In this document: positions 7,909 through 14,120 of the stretch, in pieces
Numbering within the stretch: position 1 is the stretch's first letter
Layout of the letters: every line of letters begins with the position of its first letter
NCBI GenBank assembly: GCA_900547975.1
Contig: URIX01000014.1
Span: 1-32,199 of the forward strand
Direction of reading: 5' to 3'
DNA length: 32,199 bases
Source: an uncultured Eubacteriales bacterium
GTDB lineage: Bacteria > Bacillota > Clostridia > Christensenellales > CAG-917
Translations under genes and position numbers: made by a program
Notes under the pieces: generated by a model
The model's database searches: none
Seen by the model: the letters and a program-made list of their open reading frames with translations, nothing else
Told to the model about the DNA's origin: nothing

Positions 7909-8985
7909 ATGAGAGTTTACAATTTCTCGGCAGGTCCGAGTATGCTTCCGCTCGAAGTCATCGAGGAAGCGGGCAAAAATATCGCCGACTACAACGGTTC
8001 GGGTATGAGCGTTATGGAAATGAGCCACCGCTCGAAATGGTACGACGCCATCAACACCGAAGCCCTCGACCTCGTGCGCGAACTTATGAATCTTCCCGAC
8101 GACTATCACGTCATTATGGTTCAAGGCGGTGCGTCCACGCAATTCGAGGCGATTCCGCTCAACCTTTTGAAGACGGGAAAAGCGGATTATATCGTGACCG
8201 GCAACTTTGCCAAAAAAGCGTACAAAGAAGCGCAAAAATACGGCGATATTCGCCTCGTCGCTTCCAGTGAAGACAAAAAATTCACCTATATTCCCAAAAC
8301 CACGCGCGAAGATTTCAGACAAGACGCAAGTTACGTTCATATCACCGAAAACAACACCATTTTCGGCTTGAAATACAACACGTTGCCCGACACCGGCGAC
8401 GTACCCCTCGTTGCCGACTTGTCCTCGTGCATTATGAGCGAGGTCATCGACCCCAAAAAGTATTCTCTCATTTATGCGGGCGCGCAAAAGAATCTCGCAC
8501 CTGCCGGCGTAACCCTCGTCATAGTAAAAGAAGATATGCTCGGCGGCGAACTTCCCATCTGCCCCACTATGCTCAAATATCGCACGCAAATCGACGCAAA
8601 CAGTTTGTACAACACACCGCCTTGTTGGTCGATTTATATGATGATGCTCAACCTTCGTCACCTCAAAAAACTCGGCGGCGTTAAGGTTATGGAACAAATC
8701 AACCGCGAAAAAGCCAAAATGCTTTACGACTTCATCGACGAAAGCGACTTCTACAACAACTTCGTCGAAAAAGAAAGTCGTTCGCTTATGAACGTACCTT
8801 TCGTGTCGCCCAACGACGAACTCAACGCCAAATTCGTCAAAGAAGCCGAACAAGCGGGACTCGTCAGCCTCAAAGGTCACAAACTCGTGGGCGGTATGAG
8901 AGCGTCGATTTACAACGCAATGCCCGTCGAAGGCGTGAAAGCACTCATAGAGTTTATGAAGAAATTCGAACTCGAAAACAAATAA
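7909..8985 (+). CDS. serC: Phosphoserine aminotransferase
   Basis: SerC makes 3-phosphoserine from 3-phosphohydroxypyruvate and glutamate in serine biosynthesis. The start at 7909 is chosen because AAAGGAG (7896-7902) lies six bases upstream and the protein then begins MRVYNFSAGPS, the characteristic family N-terminus. The reading frame is open for 64 further codons upstream, but these have no family resemblance. QGGASTQFEAIP binds the cofactor phosphate. The Schiff-base lysine is in YAGAQKNLAPAG. The length of 358 residues is standard. It is followed after 18 bp by serA, so the two form an operon. Confidence 0.97.
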   Translation: MRVYNFSAGPSMLPLEVIEEAGKNIADYNGSGMSVMEMSHRSKWYDAINTEALDLVRELMNLPDDYHVIMVQGGASTQFEAIPLNLLKTGKADYIVTGNFAKKAYKEAQKYGDIRLVASSEDKKFTYIPKTTREDFRQDASYVHITENNTIFGLKYNTLPDTGDVPLVADLSSCIMSEVIDPKKYSLIYAGAQKNLAPAGVTLVIVKEDMLGGELPICPTMLKYRTQIDANSLYNTPPCWSIYMMMLNLRHLKKLGGVKVMEQINREKAKMLYDFIDESDFYNNFVEKESRSLMNVPFVSPNDELNAKFVKEAEQAGLVSLKGHKLVGGMRASIYNAMPVEGVKALIEFMKKFELENK

Positions 8986-9003
8986 TCGCAAGCGAGGAAA
9001 ACT

Positions 9004-10089
9004 ATGGACATACTCAAACTCAATTCGATATCCAAACTCGCAAACCCCGTGCTTGACGGCTACAATCTCACCGATTCGAGCGAAAATCCCGTCGGCATAC
9101 TCGTGCGCTCTTTCAAAATGGAAGAATACGCCGTTCCGCCCTCGCTTTTGGCAGTCGCAAGAGCGGGCGCAGGCGTAAACAATATCCCGCACGCGGACTA
9201 TGCCAAAAAAGGAATATGCGTGTTCAACACCCCCGGCGCAAACGCAAACGCCGTCAAGGAACTCGTCATTGCCGCCCTTATTATCGGCGCGCGCAACGTG
9301 TCCGAAGCAATCGAGTGGGCAAGCACGCTTAAAGGCGACGACGTGGCAAAACAAGTAGAAAAAGGCAAAGGTCAATTTGCAGGCAGCGAAATCGCGGGCA
9401 AAACACTTTGTGTTTTGGGTCTCGGCGCGATTGGCAGAAAAGTCGCAGTATCCGCACACGCGCTCGGAATGAATATCGTGGGTTACGACCCCTTCATATC
9501 CGAAGCGGCAAAATCGGAAATCCCATTCGTGACGATTTTCGACACAATGCAATCCGCTTGGGCGGACGCCGACTTCGTGACCCTTCATATGCCTATGACG
9601 CCGCAAACGAAAGGTCTCGTAAACGCCGAAAGCCTTACGACTATGAAAGACGGCGTGATTATAATCAACGCCGCACGCGGTGAACTTTGCGACGTAAACG
9701 CAATAAAAGCCGCTCTCGAAAGCAAAAAACTTCGCAAATACGTCGTGGATTTCCCCGACGAAAATTGCATAGGAATGCCGGGCATCGTCGCAATACCGCA
9801 CCTCGGTGCATCCACCGAAGAAGCCGAAGACAACTGCGCGGTTATGGCGGCAGGCGAACTTAAAGATTATATCGAAAACGGAAATGTCACGAACTCTGTC
9901 AATTTGCCCAACGTCAAAGCGCCCAAGAGCGCAGCTCATCGTTACACCGTCATTTCGACGGATACGGGCGAAAACAAATTCGGCGGAATCAGCGCGACGC
10001 GAAACGGACTTCGCTACACGATTATCGACACCGACACCGATTTGACAATCGACGGCGACGATGTGATAAGAGCGAGAAAAGTATATTGA
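9004..10089 (+). CDS. serA: D-3-phosphoglycerate dehydrogenase with a shortened ACT-like tail
   Basis: SerA oxidises 3-phosphoglycerate with NAD+, the first step to serine. The NAD-binding GLGAIG is at residues 139-144. The catalytic arginine is in INAARGE (R225), the probable glutamate is E253 and the histidine is H266 in IPHLGAST. The domain order is normal up to about residue 305. Typical clostridial enzymes end in an ACT domain and have about 385-390 residues; this one has 361. The tail starts with RYTVIS and ends with RYTIID...DGDDVIRARKVY, which looks like the outer strands of an ACT domain with the middle removed. GAGG precedes the ATG. A terminator follows directly. Confidence 0.93.
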   Translation: MDILKLNSISKLANPVLDGYNLTDSSENPVGILVRSFKMEEYAVPPSLLAVARAGAGVNNIPHADYAKKGICVFNTPGANANAVKELVIAALIIGARNVSEAIEWASTLKGDDVAKQVEKGKGQFAGSEIAGKTLCVLGLGAIGRKVAVSAHALGMNIVGYDPFISEAAKSEIPFVTIFDTMQSAWADADFVTLHMPMTPQTKGLVNAESLTTMKDGVIIINAARGELCDVNAIKAALESKKLRKYVVDFPDENCIGMPGIVAIPHLGASTEEAEDNCAVMAAGELKDYIENGNVTNSVNLPNVKAPKSAAHRYTVISTDTGENKFGGISATRNGLRYTIIDTDTDLTIDGDDVIRARKVY

Positions 10090-10114
10090 CAATTTATTAC
10101 GATATTAAGTTTTG

Positions 10115-10143
10115 AAAAGGCAGGCGCGCCGCCTGCCTTTTTT
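10115..10143 (+). terminator. Intrinsic terminator of serCA
   Basis: AAAAGGCAGGC (10115-10125) pairs perfectly with GCCTGCCTTTT (10131-10141) around a five-base loop. A run of six T follows the GC-rich stem. It lies 26 bases after the serA stop. Confidence 0.95.
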
Positions 10144-10234
10144 ATTATGAAAAACCGTTCGACATCATATCGCTACGCCGGATTCCCACGCCGGCGCTCG
10201 AAATGGCAGTCCGTCTGCGAATATGTTATTGAAT

Positions 10235-10275
10235 ACGAATCGTGTTTGGATTCGACAGAATACAACACGATTCGT
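10235..10275. repeat. Perfect 12-bp inverted repeat with 17-base loop
   Basis: ACGAATCGTGTT (10235-10246) and AACACGATTCGT (10264-10275) are exact reverse complements. No T tract follows on either strand, so it is not a standard terminator. It sits between the serA terminator and the end of the YtxC-like gene. The rest of 10144-10362 holds a short CGCCGG/CCGGCG hairpin (about 10180-10196) and no gene. Confidence 0.6.
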
Positions 10276-10362
10276 GTAATAAATTAAAATATTTTTGACA
10301 GTTTTGGACGATTTTTGCTTGTTTTGACGAAAAATAGCGGATTTTGCAACACATATCGTGTT

Positions 10363-11076
10363 TTATACTTTTTCAATAACTTTTGCAATTTTGCGCAAAG
10401 TGTTGTTAAGTCCGTCCGAAAAACCGTTTCTTTCGACGTATATTTCGCAAGGTTTTTCTTTTATTATCGCGTCGAGCAAATTGTATTCTTCCTCGTCGAA
10501 CAATCTCACGATTTCAACTCTGCGCCTTTGGGTCAGATTCTCGACTATTTTACCGTCGGTTGCGATTCTGTTCTTTCCGCCGTCGCTTCCCGATATAAAC
10601 GCCGCTATGTCGAAAACGTCCTTGTCGCCCTCGCTTCCTTCGAGCAATCTCGACGCTACATCCGCAATTTCCGTCCAAGCGTCTTTTAATGAGCGCATAC
10701 GAAAATTGAATAATCCGTCAATGTTGTAGTCCATCGAATCGGACAGCACCTTTGCCACGACGTTTTCTTCAAAGTCCCTGTCAAAATGAAGCATCGAGCA
10801 AATCAGCGCACACTTTGCATACGACATACGGTGAACGGGCAATTTTTCCAGAAAGAATCTGAGTTTCAGATACGACAAAAACACGACCGCGAGCGTGCGA
10901 TACATTTCGTTTTCGATTTTTTGCGAAACGTCGCAAGACGATGCAAGATATATCCATATTCTCTCGTCGTTTTCTTCCGTCGCGTAGGACACGTCTTTGG
11001 TGCATTGAAGTTTTTTGAGGATATAGTCGATTTCCTTTCCGTACTCTTTGCCGATGCTAATCACGTTTGACCACAT
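10363..11076 (-). CDS. YtxC-like protein (sporulation-associated family)
   Basis: The 237-residue protein resembles the YtxC family, found in spore-forming Bacillota and of unknown biochemical role. The best-preserved segment is YNIDGLFNFRMRSL (about 117-130), matching the family's INIDGF-NFR core. A C-terminal segment, EKPCEIYVERNGFSDGL, corresponds to the family's late strand. The protein has no signal peptide or membrane segment. It is somewhat shorter than Bacillus YtxC. No Shine-Dalgarno precedes the ATG at 11076, and a TACAAT box ends six bases before it. The assignment rests on recalled motif similarity; presence of YtxC would hint at a sporulating lineage. Confidence 0.55.
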   Translation of the reverse strand: MWSNVISIGKEYGKEIDYILKKLQCTKDVSYATEENDERIWIYLASSCDVSQKIENEMYRTLAVVFLSYLKLRFFLEKLPVHRMSYAKCALICSMLHFDRDFEENVVAKVLSDSMDYNIDGLFNFRMRSLKDAWTEIADVASRLLEGSEGDKDVFDIAAFISGSDGGKNRIATDGKIVENLTQRRRVEIVRLFDEEEYNLLDAIIKEKPCEIYVERNGFSDGLNNTLRKIAKVIEKV

Positions 11077-11082
11077 ACAACT

Positions 11083-11088
11083 ATTGTA
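11083..11088 (-). promoter_or_regulatory. Candidate -10 box giving a leaderless mRNA
   Basis: On the minus strand TACAAT is followed by six bases and then the ATG of the YtxC-like gene, so transcription would start at or next to the start codon. The -35 is weak and the ATG has no purine-rich ribosome site. Confidence 0.3.
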
Positions 11089-11129
11089 TGCAAACGCTAT
11101 ACAAAAATTAGTGGAATATTTTGTAGCAT

Positions 11130-11165
11130 ATAAAAAGAAAGGAACGCCTTGAAAAAACGTTCCTT
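11130..11165 (-). terminator. Intrinsic terminator of the sigma/anti-sigma operon
   Basis: Read on the minus strand, AAGGAACG and CGTTCCTT (plus positions 11158-11165 and 11139-11146) pair around 11 bases. They are followed by TTTCTTTTTA. The hairpin lies about 33 bases past the anti-sigma-like stop codon. Confidence 0.8.
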
Positions 11166-11197
11166 AAATGCTATTTTGCGCTTTTCGCCTTGCAATG

Positions 11198-11761
11198 TCA
11201 ATCTACTTTTATAACCTTGCAATCTCCGTTTCTCGTGTCGACCTCGATTTTGATTTCAAAATCGCTGCGCTTGACTTCGAGTTCGATGATATACGTGTAA
11301 TAACTGTTTTTCAAGTCTTTGCCGTTGTAGTTGAAGTCCGCGTCCGCGTCTTCGGTTTTGAAGTCGTCTTTGCTTGCCACGTTGACGTACGTGAAGTTGT
11401 TGGAATCGCTGACAAACTCGAACGCTTTTGCCTTAGCGATATCGATGCAAGCGGATTTTGAATACACTGCCGACTTTTTGGCGTACGAAGCCGCCGAGCC
11501 GAACACGCCGCCCAAGATTGCGGCAATGACCGCAAGTGCGCATACGAGCGAGCAGATCGGAATGACGATATATTGCCATTTGAATTTCTTTTTGGCTTTT
11601 TTCACGTCCTCCGCGTCCGCTTCCTTAACCGGCGATTCCTCGCGCACGGACTCGTTTTGCAAAAACTCGTTGGCTTTTACAAGTTGCTCTTTTACGAATT
11701 GCTTTTCTTCTTCTGTGGCGACACCGTCCCGATAGTGTTTGAACGCTTCGTCAAAATTCAT
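11198..11761 (-). CDS. Membrane anti-sigma-factor-like protein with PepSY-like tail
   Basis: The 187-residue protein begins with a short acidic cytoplasmic part (about 1-65) resembling the start of anti-sigma factors (FDEAFKHYRDG...EEEKQFV). It crosses the membrane once (YIVIPICSLVCALAVIAAIL, about 69-88). The extracytoplasmic tail has one PepSY-like repeat (CIDIAKAKAFEFV...YIIELEVKRSDFEIKIEVD...GDCKVIKVD). Its ATG overlaps the sigma-factor stop by four bases (ATGA), a sign of translational coupling. A GGAGG lies upstream inside the sigma gene. The likely role is to hold the ECF sigma factor at the membrane until a signal arrives; this is inferred from position and topology, as no classical zinc-binding anti-sigma motif is seen. 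Confidence 0.7.
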   Translation of the reverse strand: MNFDEAFKHYRDGVATEEEKQFVKEQLVKANEFLQNESVREESPVKEADAEDVKKAKKKFKWQYIVIPICSLVCALAVIAAILGGVFGSAASYAKKSAVYSKSACIDIAKAKAFEFVSDSNNFTYVNVASKDDFKTEDADADFNYNGKDLKNSYYTYIIELEVKRSDFEIKIEVDTRNGDCKVIKVD

Positions 11762-12237
11762 ATATTTGCCTCCAAAATTTCTTTGAGTTTAAGCCTCGCT
11801 CTATACAGTTGAATCTTCACGTTGTCAGTCGATTCGCCGACGATGGACGAAATTTCCTTGACGGACATCGAGTCGAAATAATAGAGCCGCACGACCTCGC
11901 GGTAGCTGTCTTTCAAGAGCGATATTGCTTTGTAGAGCGCGCGGTACTCGTCCTTCTGAATCACGTCGTCCACAAGCGAATCGTCCGACTGCACGTCGCT
12001 CTCTATCGCTTCGATTCTCTTGTTTTTTCTGAGCATATCGAAGTAGAGATTGCGGCACACCTTGAACAGCCAGAACTTGAAGCCGTCTTTTTCCTCGTCG
12101 ATAGAGCGGATTGCGCGCATATACGCTTCCTGAACGATGTCCTCGGCAAGCGTGCGATTGTGGCAGAACGAAAACACATACAAGAGAGCCTCGTTGTAGT
12201 ATTTCTTGAACAGTTTTTCCCAAGCAGTGTTTTTCAT
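11758..12237 (-). CDS. ECF-family RNA polymerase sigma factor
   Basis: The 159-residue protein has the two-domain layout of group 4 sigma factors. Region 2 (about residues 8-75) contains YVFSFCHNRTLAEDIVQEAY and FKFWLFKVCRNLYFDMLRK. Region 4 (about 100-155) contains a helix-turn-helix with REVVRLYYFDSMSVKEIS. It should direct RNA polymerase to a small regulon, probably including its own operon. GAGG precedes the ATG. The next gene, an anti-sigma-like membrane protein, overlaps it by four bases. Confidence 0.92.
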   Translation of the reverse strand: MKNTAWEKLFKKYYNEALLYVFSFCHNRTLAEDIVQEAYMRAIRSIDEEKDGFKFWLFKVCRNLYFDMLRKNKRIEAIESDVQSDDSLVDDVIQKDEYRALYKAISLLKDSYREVVRLYYFDSMSVKEISSIVGESTDNVKIQLYRARLKLKEILEANI

Positions 12238-12254
12238 TCATTCCTCAATATAAA

Positions 12255-12279
12255 GACGTTTGTATTGCCTTTCGGTTAC
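12255..12279 (-). promoter_or_regulatory. Possible ECF-type autoregulatory promoter
   Basis: On the minus strand GTAACC (plus 12274-12279) and CGTC (12255-12258) are 15 bases apart, upstream of the sigma gene. An AAC-containing -35 and a CGTC -10 are typical of ECF promoters. The predicted leader is only about 10 bases, which weakens the call. Confidence 0.22.
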
Positions 12280-12348
12280 TGATTTTTGCTATATTTTTTT
12301 AAAAAAACCCGATATTTTCGCACATTTTTCGCTATTTTTAAGGCACTC

Positions 12349-13110
12349 TCAAACAGTTGCGTTTATGGCAATATACTCTTTGGGGGTCATTCCGTACTCT
12401 TTTTTGAAGCACTGAATGTAGTGCGTTTGCGAGCAGAACCCGAAATAATATCCGATTTCACCGTATTCCACACCGTTTGCAAGCAGAGTTTTGGACTCTT
12501 CGAGTTTTTGCGTGACGATGTATTTGTGCAAACTTACGCCGACGTACTTTTTGAATTTTTGCGACAAATAATCCGCGCTCACGCCGCACTCGCTCGCAAC
12601 GTCGTCGCAAGTCAGCCTTTCGTGAAGCCTCGTGCTTACGACTTTTATCGCCTTGCGGATATACGGCGGATATTCAAGTCTTTGACGGTGACTTTTCACG
12701 AGCATAGTGAGTTCAACCGCCTTTTCGATGAGAAAATTCATTATTTCTTCGGGTGAATCCGTCTTATCTACGGTTTGAATGTACGCGTCGGACAAGTTGT
12801 ACGCCTCGCTTTCCATAAGTCCGCCTTCGACGGCATAGCGCGTGGCGAGCGTAATGCAACTGACCGCAAGATACTTGACTTGTCGCAAATTGTCGTCGCT
12901 CATTCTACCCACGACCAACGCTTCGCTCATAAAACTCGCCATATTGCTTTTGAGTCCTTCGAGGTCGCCGTTTTTAATGCAAGTATAGAACGCCACTTCG
13001 CGGCTGTACGGCGTATGAGCAACGCCGCTTTCTCGTTGCTCGAATTGGGGATTTTGCACGCCTTTGGGAAGGAATCGGACGTTAAGTTTTGCTTTGTCGT
13101 CGTTGCTCAT
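12349..13110 (-). CDS. AraC-family transcriptional regulator
   Basis: The 253-residue protein has a C-terminal double helix-turn-helix of the AraC type (about 150-250). The first helix pair lies around TCDDVASECGVSADYLSQKF, and the second shows IGYYFGFCSQTHYIQCFKKEYGMTPKEY. The N-terminal 140 residues are alpha-helical, without a recognisable cupin. It is divergent from the O-acetyltransferase and GH3 genes, whose control is its most likely job. No Shine-Dalgarno precedes the ATG. A promoter with its -10 six bases from the ATG suggests a leaderless mRNA. Confidence 0.88.
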   Translation of the reverse strand: MSNDDKAKLNVRFLPKGVQNPQFEQRESGVAHTPYSREVAFYTCIKNGDLEGLKSNMASFMSEALVVGRMSDDNLRQVKYLAVSCITLATRYAVEGGLMESEAYNLSDAYIQTVDKTDSPEEIMNFLIEKAVELTMLVKSHRQRLEYPPYIRKAIKVVSTRLHERLTCDDVASECGVSADYLSQKFKKYVGVSLHKYIVTQKLEESKTLLANGVEYGEIGYYFGFCSQTHYIQCFKKEYGMTPKEYIAINATV

Positions 13111-13116
13111 ACGAAA

Positions 13117-13144
13117 ATAATATCATACTTTTTGTATTTTACAA
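13117..13144 (-). promoter_or_regulatory. Candidate promoter of the AraC-type gene
   Basis: On the minus strand TTGTAA (plus 13139-13144) and TATTAT (13117-13122) are 16 bases apart. Only six bases separate the -10 from the ATG at 13110. Confidence 0.5.
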
Positions 13145-13151
13145 CGGTTTT

Positions 13152-13181
13152 TTGATATTTTGCAATGAATTTTGATATAAA
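13152..13181 (+). promoter_or_regulatory. Candidate promoter of the O-acetyltransferase gene
   Basis: TTGATA (13152-13157) and TATAAA (13176-13181) are 18 bases apart. It is back to back with the AraC-type promoter, so one bound regulator could affect both. Confidence 0.5.
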
Positions 13182-13240
13182 TCTATCCTTTTATAAAATA
13201 AAATGGTACCGTAAACAAATATCGAAAGGGGGTATTTGAT

Positions 13241-13924
13241 ATGAGCAAGGAAAAGAAAGACTGGACTCGTATGGTTGAGGGCAAACTCTACAACTCGACG
13301 AGCAAAGATATTTTTTGGCAACACGCAAGAGGTCTGTGGCTGACGCAAAGATTCAACAAATGCCCCATATGGAACTTCCCAAAACAAAAACGACTTATCA
13401 ACAAACTCATTCCGTCGTCAAAAGGTAAATCCGTTTGTATTTTCACGCCGTTTTACTGCGAATACGGCGTAAACATTCACGTCGGAAACGATATATTTTT
13501 CAACTACAACTGCACTCTTTTGGACATATCTCCCATAACCCTCGAGGACGGCGTATGGCTCGGCGCAAACGTCACTATCGCAACGCCTTGTCATCCGTTT
13601 TTGGCAAGCGAACGCTTAAATCAACAATATCCCGACGGCTTCCACGACCTCGAATATTCAAAACCCGTAACCATCAAAAAGGGGTGCTGGATTGCCTCTA
13701 ACGTGACGATATGCGGCGGCGTTACGATTGGCGAAAACACGGTCGTGGGCGCAGGAAGCGTGGTGACTCGCGACTTGCCCGCCAACTGCATTGCGGTAGG
13801 CTCGCCCGCAAGAGTGCTTCGCTATCTCGACGACAAGGACAGAATGGACGTTTGGAACACCTATATAACCGACGAAATGCCGCTCTCTGTCCGTGAAAAA
13901 GAAAAACTCGCCGCTCAAAAATAA
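13241..13924 (+). CDS. Sugar O-acetyltransferase (maltose/galactoside acetyltransferase type)
   Basis: This cytoplasmic left-handed beta-helix enzyme transfers acetyl from acetyl-CoA to a sugar hydroxyl. The N-terminal Mac-like segment (about 9-60) is followed by hexapeptide repeats. The catalytic histidine is H118 in TIATPCHPF. The end shows VVGAGSVVTRDLPANCIAVGSPAR, typical of the LacA/Maa group. The length of 227 residues is slightly above the usual 185-205 because of the C-terminal tail. AAAGGGGG precedes the ATG. The acceptor sugar cannot be told from sequence. Confidence 0.9.
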   Translation: MSKEKKDWTRMVEGKLYNSTSKDIFWQHARGLWLTQRFNKCPIWNFPKQKRLINKLIPSSKGKSVCIFTPFYCEYGVNIHVGNDIFFNYNCTLLDISPITLEDGVWLGANVTIATPCHPFLASERLNQQYPDGFHDLEYSKPVTIKKGCWIASNVTICGGVTIGENTVVGAGSVVTRDLPANCIAVGSPARVLRYLDDKDRMDVWNTYITDEMPLSVREKEKLAAQK

Positions 13925-13952
13925 CCGCATATACGATTGCAAAAAAATCATA

Positions 13953-13981
13953 TTGAACGTCGATGGCGAAAATGATATAAT
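13953..13981 (+). promoter_or_regulatory. Sigma-A promoter of the GH3 gene
   Basis: TTGAAC (13953-13958) and TATAAT (13976-13981) have the ideal 17-base spacing, 140 bases before the GH3 start. The gene can therefore be transcribed separately from the acetyltransferase. Confidence 0.7.
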
Positions 13982-14120
13982 GAAATATAGTTTTTCAAAA
14001 CTTATTTGATTATATAAGCAACGCGCACGCGTATTAAGTCGCGCGGCAAAAAGACAAAAAAACAGAATCGGCACTTTATCGCCGAAAACCAAAAATATAA
14101 ACACTCTGTTGGAGGAAATT

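Noticed and set aside
7741..10092. 783-codon minus-strand open frame opposite serC and serA
   Set aside because: It covers two clear biosynthetic genes and their ribosome sites; it is a codon-bias shadow with no protein resemblance.
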